Shown: positions 1 through 7,714, counted from the stretch's first letter. The stretch is 16,595 nucleotides of DNA from Gammaproteobacteria bacterium (GCA_014239225.1 JAAZZI010000006.1:1-16595), one strand, 5' to 3'. The notes: generated from the letters alone by a model not told the origin. A program made the numbers and translations.

Positions 1-1
1 T

Positions 2-1447
2 ACTCACCAACAAAAAAAGTTAGATGAAAAAGATTTAATGTATTATCGAGATAGATTTGATGTTCCATTAACTGATCAACAAGTTAAAAATGTTGAATAT
101 TATAAACCATCAGATAGTTCACCTGAAATAAAATATTTAAAAGCATGTAGATTAAAATTAGGTGGAAATTTACCTGAAAGATCTTCTTTTGCAAAACCAA
201 TTAAAACTCCTTCTGAAGATATATTTAAAGCAATGAAAGAATCGACAGGAAAGAAAGAAATGTCAACTACAATGGTATTAGTAAGAATGCTTACAAGCTT
301 ATTAAGAGATAAAAATGTTGCACCAAGATTGGTCCCAATTATTCCAGATGAGGCAAGAACATTTGGAATGGAAGGTTTTTTTCAAAAAATTGGTATTTAT
401 GCTCATGAAGGACAGAAATATGAACCCGTAGATTCGGAACAGCTAAGTTCTTATAGAGAAGATATAAAAGGACAAGTATTAGAAGAAGGAATAACAGAAG
501 CAGGAGCAATGTCATCTTGGATTGCTGCGGGAACTTCTTATACAAATCATGATATCTCAATGATTCCAATTTATTTATTTTATTCAATGTTTGGTTTTCA
601 GCGAATTGGTGACCTGGCTTGGGCATCAGGCGATATGCGCGCTCGTGGCTTCTTGATTGGCGGCACAGCAGGAAGAACAACACTTGCAGGTGAAGGGTTG
701 CAGCATCAAGATGGTCATAGTCATTTGCTTTCATCAACAATACCCAATTGTATTTCCTATGATCCAACATTTGCATACGAACTTGCGGTAATTATACAAA
801 ACGGGATGCATCGTATGTATAACCAGAATGAAGATTTGTTCTACTACATTACCGTGATGAATGAGAACTACCAGCATCCGGCAATGCCTGAAAATGTTGA
901 AGAAGGCATTATTAAAGGAATGTATCTTCTTAAAAAACCAAATAAAGCAAAAGCACAGATACAATTACTAGGTTCCGGTACGATTTTACGTGAAGTTATT
1001 GCCGCGGCTGATTTGCTAGAAGAGGACTTTGGTATTTCAGCCAATATTTGGAGCGTAACGAGTTTTAATGAATTACGTCGAGAGGGATTATCTGCAAAAA
1101 GATTGAATCTATTAAATCCGGACAAGAAACAAAAACTTTCTTATGTTGAATCTGCATTTAAAAATGACGACATTCCTGTGGTTGCCGCAACTGATTATAT
1201 GAAAATTTTTGCCGATCAAATACGCGAATTTATACCTAATAAATATATTGTATTAGGGACTGATGGATTTGGTAGAAGTGATACAAGAAGTCAATTGAGA
1301 AAATTTTTCGAAGTAAATAGATATTATATAGTAGTTGCTTCATTGAAAGCATTAGCAGAAGAGGGGAAGCTATCAACTGATAAAATTAATGAGGCGATTA
1401 AGAAATATAATATTGATCAAAATAAACCGGAACCAACAAGTATTTAA
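2..1447 (+). CDS. aceE: Pyruvate dehydrogenase E1 component, AceE type (5' end outside window)
   Basis: Thiamine-diphosphate E1 subunit of the pyruvate dehydrogenase complex. It decarboxylates pyruvate and passes the acetyl group to lipoyl-E2. Only the last 481 residues are present. The frame is open from base 2 and the residues before the first ATG (base 38) already match AceE (HQQKKLDEKDL before YYRDRF), so that ATG is internal. Family landmarks are DEARTFGMEGFFQKIGIY, MFGFQRIGDLAWASGD, GFLIGGTAGRTTLAGEGLQH, DGHSHL, TIPNCISYDP, YYITVMNENY and VLGTDGFGRSD. These are the homodimeric AceE family (about 885 residues), not the E1 alpha/beta type. aceF follows after 26 bp. Bases up to about 600 are very AT-rich with almost only AGA arginine codons, while about 600-1100 is richer in GC with CGN arginine codons. 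The reading frame is unbroken across the change. Confidence 0.97.
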   Translation, partial: THQQKKLDEKDLMYYRDRFDVPLTDQQVKNVEYYKPSDSSPEIKYLKACRLKLGGNLPERSSFAKPIKTPSEDIFKAMKESTGKKEMSTTMVLVRMLTSLLRDKNVAPRLVPIIPDEARTFGMEGFFQKIGIYAHEGQKYEPVDSEQLSSYREDIKGQVLEEGITEAGAMSSWIAAGTSYTNHDISMIPIYLFYSMFGFQRIGDLAWASGDMRARGFLIGGTAGRTTLAGEGLQHQDGHSHLLSSTIPNCISYDPTFAYELAVIIQNGMHRMYNQNEDLFYYITVMNENYQHPAMPENVEEGIIKGMYLLKKPNKAKAQIQLLGSGTILREVIAAADLLEEDFGISANIWSVTSFNELRREGLSAKRLNLLNPDKKQKLSYVESAFKNDDIPVVAATDYMKIFADQIREFIPNKYIVLGTDGFGRSDTRSQLRKFFEVNRYYIVVASLKALAEEGKLSTDKINEAIKKYNIDQNKPEPTSI

Positions 1448-1473
1448 TAAAAAATAATAGAAGGAAGTTATCT

Positions 1474-2772
1474 TTGTCAAATATTGAAGAAATAAAAATA
1501 CCTGATATTGGGGATTTTGATTCAGTGGAAGTAATCGAGATAGCTGTTAGTGTTGGGGACAGCGTCGAAACTGAAGATACACTCATTACGGTTGAAAGCG
1601 ATAAAGCTTCGATGGATATTCCTTCGCCAAACACAGGTGAGATAAAAGAAATAAAAGTTAATATCGGTGATAAAGTTTCTGAGGGTACACCAATAATTAG
1701 TCTGCTAATTAGTAAAGAAGAAGTAAAAAAAGATAATCAGGTATCTAAGGAAACTGAAGAGGCAGAAGAAAAAGAAACGCCGAAAATTGAAAAGTCAGAA
1801 AATAGAATTACACCTCCGCCCCCACCCAAAACACCAGAGACAAGTCAGTTAGTCGGGCAAAGTAATTCAGCAAAAGCTCACGCAAGTCCCTCGGTAAGAC
1901 GATTTGCAAGAGAATTGGGTGTTGATCTTGGTTTAGTCTATGGCACGGGGCCAAAAAATAGAATATTAAAAGAAGATGTTAAAGCGTTTACCAAAAGTAT
2001 TATGTCGGGTGAGAAGCTTTCAAATAAAGGCGCTTTTACAACGCCAGAAATACCGCCAGTTGATTTTTCTAAATTTGGTGAAGTTGAACAGAAACCACTA
2101 ACCCGTATACGACGACTTACGGGTCAAACTTTACATCGAAGCTGGATAACAATACCTCATGTTACTCAATTTGATGAAGCAGATATCACCGAACTCGAAG
2201 AATTTAGAAAATCTAAACTTAAATCTGCTGAAAAAGAAGGTGTTAAATTAACACTGGTCACGTTTCTAATTAAAGCAGCGGTCGTTGCCCTACAAAAGTT
2301 TCCAGAATTCAATTCTTCAATTGAACCTAGTGGTGAAAACTTAATTATTAAAAAATATTTTCACATAGGTGTAGCCGTAAATACTAAAAACGGGTTATTA
2401 GTACCTGTTCTTAAAGATGTTGATAAAAAAGGATTATTCGAAATTGCGACTGAAATAACTGAATTAAGTAATAAAGCAAGAGAAGGAAAGATATCACCAA
2501 AAGACTTACAAGGTGGCTGTTTTACAATATCAAGTTTGGGGGGTATTGGTGGATTACATTTTGCTCCTATTATTAACGCACCTGAAGTTGCAATTTTAGG
2601 CGTATCCCGTGCAGCAATGAAACCTGTATACGAGAACGGAATATTTGAACCACGACTCATTCTGCCGTTCGCACTCTCTTATGATCATCGTGTCATTGAT
2701 GGTGTCGCAGGTGCGCAATTTACACAATTTCTAAGTACTATATTGACTGATATACGCCATATATTACTGTAA
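1474..2772 (+). CDS. aceF: Dihydrolipoamide acetyltransferase, PDH E2
   Basis: E2 core of the pyruvate dehydrogenase complex. It moves acetyl groups from E1 to CoA through a swinging lipoyl arm. The 432 residues hold one lipoyl domain (1-77) with the lipoylated lysine K44 in ESDKAS. A Pro/Glu-rich linker with a run of five prolines follows. The peripheral-subunit-binding domain lies at about 135-170 (ASPSVRRFARELGVDL, then GTGPKNRILKEDV). The acyltransferase domain spans about 200-432 and ends in the catalytic DHRVIDG motif (H405). The start is TTG at 1474: it gives the expected SNIEEIKIPDIGDF N-terminus and lies 7 bases after a GAAGGAAG ribosome binding site. Only one lipoyl domain is present, against three in E. 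coli. A second one sits on the downstream E3. Cotranscription with aceE and lpdA is very likely. Confidence 0.96.
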   Translation: MSNIEEIKIPDIGDFDSVEVIEIAVSVGDSVETEDTLITVESDKASMDIPSPNTGEIKEIKVNIGDKVSEGTPIISLLISKEEVKKDNQVSKETEEAEEKETPKIEKSENRITPPPPPKTPETSQLVGQSNSAKAHASPSVRRFARELGVDLGLVYGTGPKNRILKEDVKAFTKSIMSGEKLSNKGAFTTPEIPPVDFSKFGEVEQKPLTRIRRLTGQTLHRSWITIPHVTQFDEADITELEEFRKSKLKSAEKEGVKLTLVTFLIKAAVVALQKFPEFNSSIEPSGENLIIKKYFHIGVAVNTKNGLLVPVLKDVDKKGLFEIATEITELSNKAREGKISPKDLQGGCFTISSLGGIGGLHFAPIINAPEVAILGVSRAAMKPVYENGIFEPRLILPFALSYDHRVIDGVAGAQFTQFLSTILTDIRHILL

Positions 2773-2795
2773 AAATTTATTATAGGTGTTTCTAA

Positions 2796-4490
2796 TTGAT
2801 TAAAAACATTTACATTCCTGATATTGGTGATTTCGATAAAGTCGAAATCATTGAGATACACGTTTCAATAGGCGAAAAGATTGAGCTCGATCAATCGTTA
2901 ATTACATTAGAAAGTGATAAAGCCGCCATGGAAATTCCATCATCAGATGCAGGTACTATAAAAGAAATTAATATTCAAATAGGACAAAATGTTGCTCAAG
3001 GTGATTTGATACTTAAAATAGATACTGAAGAAACAAAAAAAGAATTAACTCCGGAAAAAGAAAAAATAAGTGAGGCTATTAAAACAAATGTTGATGCACA
3101 AGTCGTTGTCTTAGGGGCGGGGCCAGGTGGATATACAGCTGCATTTCGCGCAGCCGATCTTGGTTTAAAAACAATATTAATCGAGCGCTATCCTTCATTA
3201 GGCGGGGTATGCCTAAATGTTGGCTGCATACCTTCAAAAGCACTACTTCATATAAGCAAAGTAAAATCGGAAATCGAAGAGTTAAAAGAACATGACATTG
3301 AACTGGGTTCGGGTAATCCGGATGCAAAATCTGTTCGTAATTGGACTAAGTCAATAATCAATAAACTCACATCCGGATTAAAAGCTATGGCAAAAAAAAG
3401 GAAGATAGAGATAGTAGAAGGTCTGGGGACCTTTAGTTCTCCAAATTCTATTGAAGTAAATAATAACGGAGAGACTAAAACCATAAGATTTGACTCTGCC
3501 ATTATTGCAGCAGGCTCTCAGGCATCAAAATTACCTTTCCTTCCTGACGACCCACGCATCATGGACTCGACCGATGCATTATTACTGGAAAATATACCAA
3601 ATCGTATGCTTGTTATTGGTGGTGGAATTATTGGTCTAGAAATGGCAACTGTTTATGCATCAATGGGATGTAAAATCACTATCGTTGAAATGCTGGACTC
3701 TCTAATTTCTGAATGCGATAAAGATATTGTTCGTCCGTTAGAAAAAAGAATTAAAAAAATTTACGAAAAGATCTACTTAAAAACAGGAGTGACATCAGTT
3801 GTGGCTAAAAAGAGTGGATTAGAAGTAAGTTTTGAAGGTGAGGATGCGCCAGAAAAAGATCTATTCGATGCGATTCTTGTTGCTGTCGGCAGAACATCAA
3901 ATGGAAATAAAATTGGCGCAGATAAAGCAGGAGTGAATGTAGATAATCGCGGTTTTATCTCAGTAGATAATCAACAACGAACTAATGTTGCCAATATCTT
4001 TGCAATAGGCGACATAGCTGGGCAACCCATGCTTGCGCATAAAGCAACCCATGAAGGTAAGGTTGCAGCAGAGGTAATTGCCGGGCATAAGGTAGGTTTT
4101 GATGATCGCGTTATTCCTTCTGTTGCCTATACTGACCCTGAAATCGCCTGGGTTGGATTATCTGAAACAGAAGCTAAGGAGAAAGGGGTTGATTACGGGA
4201 AAGGAGTTTTTCCCTGGGCTGCAAGTGGGCGTTCATTAGCCCTTGGGAGAGATGAGGGTGTGACAAAAATTTTATTTGATAAAGTAACAAATCGTATCGT
4301 TGGTGCTGCCATTGTTGGGCCCAATGCGGGTGATTTAATCGCCGAATGTGCGTTGGCAATAGAAATGGGAAGTGATGCAGAAGACATTGGCCTCACAATA
4401 CACCCTCACCCCACTTTATCTGAAACAGTTGCAATGGCTGCTGAAGCATTTAACGGTACAATAACCGATCTCTACATACCAAAACGTTAG
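2796..4490 (+). CDS. lpdA: Dihydrolipoamide dehydrogenase (E3) with N-terminal lipoyl domain
   Basis: FAD enzyme that reoxidises dihydrolipoamide with NAD+ in the pyruvate dehydrogenase complex. The 564 residues are about 90 more than plain E3. The extra part is an N-terminal lipoyl domain (1-78, lipoyl lysine K42 in ESDKAA) and a charged linker (79-100). The lipoyl domain is strikingly like that of the upstream E2 (both begin IPDIGDFD). The E3 body shows the FAD motif GAGPGG (107-112), the redox disulfide C139/C144 in CLNVGC, an NAD-binding GGGIIGLE, the second FAD motif AIGDIAGQPMLAH, and the C-terminal His-Glu pair in HPHPTLSE (H538, E543). Everything needed for activity is present. The start is TTG at 2796 after a TAGGTG ribosome binding site. 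Lipoyl-E3 fusions of this kind are known from many beta- and gammaproteobacteria. Confidence 0.96.
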   Translation: MIKNIYIPDIGDFDKVEIIEIHVSIGEKIELDQSLITLESDKAAMEIPSSDAGTIKEINIQIGQNVAQGDLILKIDTEETKKELTPEKEKISEAIKTNVDAQVVVLGAGPGGYTAAFRAADLGLKTILIERYPSLGGVCLNVGCIPSKALLHISKVKSEIEELKEHDIELGSGNPDAKSVRNWTKSIINKLTSGLKAMAKKRKIEIVEGLGTFSSPNSIEVNNNGETKTIRFDSAIIAAGSQASKLPFLPDDPRIMDSTDALLLENIPNRMLVIGGGIIGLEMATVYASMGCKITIVEMLDSLISECDKDIVRPLEKRIKKIYEKIYLKTGVTSVVAKKSGLEVSFEGEDAPEKDLFDAILVAVGRTSNGNKIGADKAGVNVDNRGFISVDNQQRTNVANIFAIGDIAGQPMLAHKATHEGKVAAEVIAGHKVGFDDRVIPSVAYTDPEIAWVGLSETEAKEKGVDYGKGVFPWAASGRSLALGRDEGVTKILFDKVTNRIVGAAIVGPNAGDLIAECALAIEMGSDAEDIGLTIHPHPTLSETVAMAAEAFNGTITDLYIPKR

Positions 4491-4506
4491 TTTTTAGCGT
4501 AAAAAC
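4490..4506 (+). terminator. AT-rich hairpin after lpdA
   Basis: A perfect 7-bp inverted repeat (GTTTTTA / TAAAAAC) with a 3-base GCG loop begins on the last base of the lpdA stop codon. The stem is nearly all A-T and no clean T tract follows, so it would be a weak terminator at best. It may instead slow transcription or protect the mRNA end. Confidence 0.25.
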
Positions 4507-4528
4507 AAAGAACTTAATTCCAGTTAAA

Positions 4529-4558
4529 TAGACAAAGGTTTAGTAATCGTTTTATATA
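4529..4558 (+). promoter_or_regulatory. Candidate sigma-70 promoter for argG
   Basis: TAGACA (five of six bases of the -35 consensus) is followed 18 bases later by TATATA as a -10. Transcription would start near 4565 and leave a leader of about 50 bases before the argG ATG. No clear Shine-Dalgarno sequence is seen just before that ATG (CAGACAAAAAG). The call rests on sequence resemblance and on its place in the only sizeable gap on the plus strand. Confidence 0.4.
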
Positions 4559-4616
4559 TGTTGATAGTTCCGAGGCAACAGCTAGAATAAGCGCCTTTCC
4601 TAATACAGACAAAAAG

Positions 4617-5831
4617 ATGAACACGAAAAATATTAACAAAGTTGTACTAGCCTATTCGGGTGGCTTGGATACCTCGGTCATTCTCGCCTGGTTGAAAGAT
4701 ACCTATAATTGTGAAATTGTAACTTTTACCGCTGACATCGGACAAGGTGAAGAGGTTGAAGCGGCGCGTGCAAAAGCCAAACAAATGGGTGTAAAAGAAA
4801 TCTTTATTGAAGATCTTACTGAGGAATATGTACAAGATTTTGTCTTTCCTATGTTTCGTGCTAATACCGTCTATGAAGGTAGCTATTTATTAGGCACATC
4901 TATTGCCAGACCCTTAATTGCAAAGCGTCTAGTTGAAATTGCAAAGCAAACTGGTGCTGATGCGATTTCCCATGGGGCAACTGGTAAAGGCAATGACCAA
5001 GTAAGATTCGAATTAGGTGCATATGCATTAAATCCCGATATTAAAGTTATTGCCCCTTGGCGGGAATGGAACCTTAACTCACGCGAAAAATTATTAGCCT
5101 ATGCTGAAGATAAAAAAATACCAATAGAAGGAAAAAAGAAAACTGGTTCGCCATATTCAATGGATGCAAATCTATTACACATCTCTTATGAAGGTGGGCA
5201 ACTTGAGGATCCTTGGTGTGCACCTGAAGAATCTATGTGGCGTTGGACTATTGCGCCTGAAGATGCCCCTGATTCGGGAGAATCAATTGAGCTTGAATTC
5301 GAAAAAGGCGATCCTATCGCATTAAATGGTAAAAAATTATCGCCAGCGAAATTACTTTTAAGTCTCAATGAGCTTGGAAGTAAGCATGGTATTGGGCGAG
5401 ATGATATTGTTGAAAATCGTTACGTTGGTATTAAATCACGTGGTTGTTATGAAACCCCTGGCGGAACAATACTTCTTGTTGCTCATCGAGCAATGGAATC
5501 ATTAACGCTTGACCGTGAAGTTATGCATTTAAAAGATGACTTAATGCCTCGTTATGCAAAACTTATTTATAATGGTTATTGGTGGAGCCCTGAAAGAGAA
5601 ACTCTACAGACTTTAATTAATAAAACACAAACGAATGTTAATGGGATTGTACGACTGAAACTTTTTAAAGGTAGTGTTTATGTGACAGGAAGAAAATCTG
5701 ATTCTGATAGTCTCTTTGATGAGACTATCGCAACTTTTGAAGATGATTCTGGTGTATATGATCAGAAAGATGCTGATGGGTTTATTAAATTGAACGCACT
5801 TCGCCTGAAGTTACAATCAAAAAGGAAATAA
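4617..5831 (+). CDS. argG: Argininosuccinate synthase
   Basis: Joins citrulline and aspartate with ATP to give argininosuccinate, the penultimate step of arginine synthesis, in the cytosol. The 404 residues match the shorter ArgG type (about 400) rather than the 447-residue E. coli form. The N-terminal ATP-pyrophosphatase loop AYSGGLDTS is at residues 12-20. SHGATGKGNDQVRFE begins at residue 118. Other family blocks are GSPYSMDANLLHISYEGG, EDPW, GIGRDDIVENR and GIKSRGCYETPGG. It stands alone on the plus strand, 126 bp after lpdA, and is probably transcribed on its own. Its TAA stop touches the stop codon of the opposing DUF2063 gene, so the two genes share their 3' end region. Confidence 0.97.
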   Translation: MNTKNINKVVLAYSGGLDTSVILAWLKDTYNCEIVTFTADIGQGEEVEAARAKAKQMGVKEIFIEDLTEEYVQDFVFPMFRANTVYEGSYLLGTSIARPLIAKRLVEIAKQTGADAISHGATGKGNDQVRFELGAYALNPDIKVIAPWREWNLNSREKLLAYAEDKKIPIEGKKKTGSPYSMDANLLHISYEGGQLEDPWCAPEESMWRWTIAPEDAPDSGESIELEFEKGDPIALNGKKLSPAKLLLSLNELGSKHGIGRDDIVENRYVGIKSRGCYETPGGTILLVAHRAMESLTLDREVMHLKDDLMPRYAKLIYNGYWWSPERETLQTLINKTQTNVNGIVRLKLFKGSVYVTGRKSDSDSLFDETIATFEDDSGVYDQKDADGFIKLNALRLKLQSKRK

Positions 5832-5845
5832 TTAAATATTATTTC
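5825..5845. terminator. Symmetric hairpin over two abutting stop codons
   Basis: A perfect 8-bp inverted repeat (GAAATAAT / ATTATTTC, loop TAAAT) covers the argG stop (5829-5831) and the DUF2063 stop (5832-5834). The same stem forms in both transcripts. It has only one G-C pair and no long T tract, so a bidirectional terminator role is plausible but weakly supported. There is no other intergenic space for one. Confidence 0.35.
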
Positions 5846-6608
5846 TAACTCCCAATAAAATATCTTTCTTTTTAAAATCCTGAATAACTTCAAAACCACC
5901 CTTGATAACTACTTTCGGGTCTGGATGTTGTAGCTGCTTTGCTATATCTAAAAGAATTTCTTCGCCAGTTTTATCAGTATTTTTTTGTAATTCTTCAATT
6001 AATTTTGCAGCAATCTGATTGAGTTCAATAAAACCGACATCATAAAGATGATCGCGGTAAACAATTAAATATGTTGGTTCGTCAGGCTTTTCTTTAGGAA
6101 CAAAATTCGAACTAATCTTATGCACAGGCCACTGATATATAAGCGGTTGTGCTAACAGGTTGAGCACTGGAATGCCTTTAAGCAAATCTCCATTCTGATC
6201 AACATTTTTAAAAGAGATTTCTCTTGGATCAAATGAAAGAGATATTTCTATCCACTCGTAGTGAGCTAGTTCAATACAAAATGCGGGTAATTCTATTTCA
6301 TCTTGTTCTTGTTCTAAATAATTTAAGAATTCTAAAGGTAACTTTGAAAAATAAGGTGTCTTTGAAATATGTTTTTTAAGAAAACCGCGTAATATTATAT
6401 GCCACTCATCATCATGGATTACTTGTCTTAAAATAGGAAAGCTATTTGCAATAAAATTTTCAATATTACGAAAAATAAGATCTGTATATATAGATATACG
6501 TCTTGACTCAATGCCTTCAGGTGCTGGTGCATTCTCAGGATCCCGTATATGCTGTGTAAAAGTATGCTGTTCCTTGATAAATGTTTCGTCAATTTTATTT
6601 TTAGACAT
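5832..6608 (-). CDS. DUF2063 partner protein of MNIO enzyme (BufC/HvfC-like)
   Basis: 258 residues. The N-terminal part (about 8-100) carries the DUF2063 pattern: FTQHIRDPENAPAPEGI, RRISIYTDLIFRNIENFI, SFPILRQVIHDDEW, FLKKHISKTPYFSKLPLEFLNYL. A second region (about 105-255) is typical of the long HvfC/BufC form. Family members act with a DUF692 enzyme and are thought to recruit the precursor peptide for modification. The ATG at 6608 is preferred over an in-frame GTG at 6617: it overlaps the end of the DUF692 gene (ATGTCTAA) and has AAGGTG six bases upstream, which suggests translational coupling. The frame is intact although the gene before it is broken. No DoxX-like hvfD follows, because the operon runs straight into argG. 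Function is assigned by family and neighbourhood. Confidence 0.85.
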   Translation of the reverse strand: MSKNKIDETFIKEQHTFTQHIRDPENAPAPEGIESRRISIYTDLIFRNIENFIANSFPILRQVIHDDEWHIILRGFLKKHISKTPYFSKLPLEFLNYLEQEQDEIELPAFCIELAHYEWIEISLSFDPREISFKNVDQNGDLLKGIPVLNLLAQPLIYQWPVHKISSNFVPKEKPDEPTYLIVYRDHLYDVGFIELNQIAAKLIEELQKNTDKTGEEILLDIAKQLQHPDPKVVIKGGFEVIQDFKKKDILLGVRNNI

Positions 6609-7445
6609 TCTCAACACCTTTATTACTATGTGCTAATTGTATTGACTTTATCTTACCCACCTCTTCCAGTAATTTATCGAATTTTGGAATATTAAAATCC
6701 CTTTCAAGTAATGTTGGAAAGATATCAAAATATTCATAAGTTTTTTCTAATAACTTCCATACTGGATCTATAACATCGGCGCCATGCGTGTCGACTAAAA
6801 GATCTTTATCTTCATTATAGTGACCTGCAATATGTGCATAGGCAATACGTTCTTTTGGAAGTGCCCTCATAAAATCTTCTGCATCATAATTAATTATTAA
6901 ATATTTACATAAATATTATTAATATCAATTAATAAATCGCAATCTGCCTCTTTAAGAACCGAGAGAATAAACTCTATTTCATTTAACTCCTGGCCAGGTG
7001 CAGCATAATAAGAGACATTTTCTATCACGATACGCTTTCCGATAATTTCTTGTGCTTGTTTAATGCGAGATGAAACATATTTAATAGCTTCTTCAGTAAA
7101 CGGAATAGGCATTAGATCATATAAATGCCCTTCGTCGGCACAATAACTTAGATGTTCGCTATAGGTAGATATGTGATGAGTATTAATAAATTGTTTAACG
7201 CGTTTTAAAAATTCTTTATCTAATGGAGCTGCACCACCAAGATTTAAAGAAAGACCATGACAAACAAATGGAATACGTTCAGTTAACGAACGAAAGTGAT
7301 TTCCGGCACGCCCACCAATATCAATCCAGTTTTCGGGAGCAACCTCCAGAAAATCAACTTCGCTAGGAAAACTATCTGTAATAGTATTTAAGAAAGTCCT
7401 GCGTAGACCAAGACCTGTGCCATGAACAGGATAGGATGTCGGCAT
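6601..7445 (-). pseudogene. MNIO/DUF692 RiPP-modifying enzyme (BufB/HvfB-like), frameshifted
   Basis: Multinuclear iron oxidative enzyme family with a TIM-barrel fold; relatives convert cysteines of EGKCG-type precursors into copper-binding heterocycles. Reading starts at the ATG at 7445 and runs 182 residues with family blocks DFLEVAPENWI, CHGLSLNLGG (H63), YSEHLSY (E97, H98), IENVSYY (E142) and LIDINNIYVN (D174). It then hits TAA at 6899-6897. In another frame the homology goes on: NYDAEDFMRALPKERIAYAH, IAGH, DTHGA, DPVW, PTLLERDFNIP, down to the stop at 6601. Adding one T in the TTT at 6899-6901 joins both parts into 281 residues, the usual family length with no residue gap. Both parts are well conserved, so the lesion is recent or is a sequence error. 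No Shine-Dalgarno is visible, as a hairpin lies directly upstream. Confidence 0.88.
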
Positions 7446-7453
7446 TTTAATTT

Positions 7454-7474
7454 TGTGAGTTTTTAATACTCACA
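7454..7474 (-). promoter_or_regulatory. Hairpin between precursor and MNIO genes
   Basis: A perfect 7-bp stem (TGTGAGT / ACTCACA) with a 7-base loop fills most of the 30-bp gap between the precursor stop and the DUF692 start. The minus-strand RNA continues into A-rich sequence, not a U tract. An attenuator or mRNA-stabilising element that keeps precursor output above enzyme output is a reasonable guess. A plain terminator is less likely. Confidence 0.4.
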
Positions 7475-7475
7475 T

Positions 7476-7685
7476 TTAAGTTTTTTTGTCTCCGCATTTG
7501 CCTTCTCCGCATTTGCCTTCTCCGCATTTGCCTTCATGACCGTCAGCCACCATATATCCAGCGCGAAGTGTTTTTGCTTCAAAGGGATTATCAGCAGCAT
7601 TTACAATCGGGCTTAACGTTAGGCTTATGGTAAAACCTGCGCCTATTGCGGCTATTATTGGACTAATTTTATTTTTTTCTGCCAT
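7476..7685 (-). CDS. Bufferin/HvfA-like secreted copper-binding RiPP precursor with three EGKCG motifs
   Basis: 69 residues. The N-terminal 30 look like a Sec signal peptide: MAEKNK, then a hydrophobic stretch (about 7-28), then VNA before a likely cut at A30/A31. The mature part begins ADNPFEAKTLRAGYMVADGHEG, a pattern shared by this precursor family (NPF..L..GYMVAD). It ends in three perfect EGKCG motifs (residues 51-65; cysteines 54, 59, 64) and a short DKKT tail. In described relatives the cysteines are modified by the neighbouring DUF692 enzyme and the product binds copper in the periplasm. That job is inferred here from family and operon. The ATG at 7685 has GGAG eight bases upstream. 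With the MNIO gene frameshifted, the peptide may now be made but left unmodified, unless the frameshift is an error. Confidence 0.88.
   Translation of the reverse strand: MAEKNKISPIIAAIGAGFTISLTLSPIVNAADNPFEAKTLRAGYMVADGHEGKCGEGKCGEGKCGDKKT
7491..7535 (-). repeat. Three identical 15-bp tandem repeats coding for EGKCG
   Basis: On the plus strand the unit TCCGCATTTGCCTTC occurs three times without a mismatch at 7491-7505, 7506-7520 and 7521-7535. Each unit codes for one EGKCG on the minus strand using the same five codons. Identity at third codon positions points to recent duplication or strand-slippage homogenisation, so copy number may vary between strains. Confidence 0.95.
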
Positions 7686-7714
7686 TTTAAAATCTCCACG
7701 ATTTAGAAATTAAG

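Noticed and set aside
4565..4616. Riboswitch or attenuator in the argG leader
   Set aside because: Only about 50 bases, with a 4-bp AGGC/GCCT pairing; no known fold or peptide leader is visible.
6609..6617. GTG start at 6617 for the DUF2063 gene
   Set aside because: The ATG at 6608 has a better-placed ribosome binding site (AAGGTG) and the usual 8-base overlap with the upstream stop.
6601..6870. Independent 89-residue gene from the ATG at 6870
   Set aside because: Its sequence is the C-terminal third of DUF692 and the homology starts before the ATG, so it is the broken 3' part of the MNIO gene.
7491..7535. Short tandem repeats as a CRISPR array
   Set aside because: Units are 15 bp, directly adjacent without spacers, and code for EGKCG in frame.
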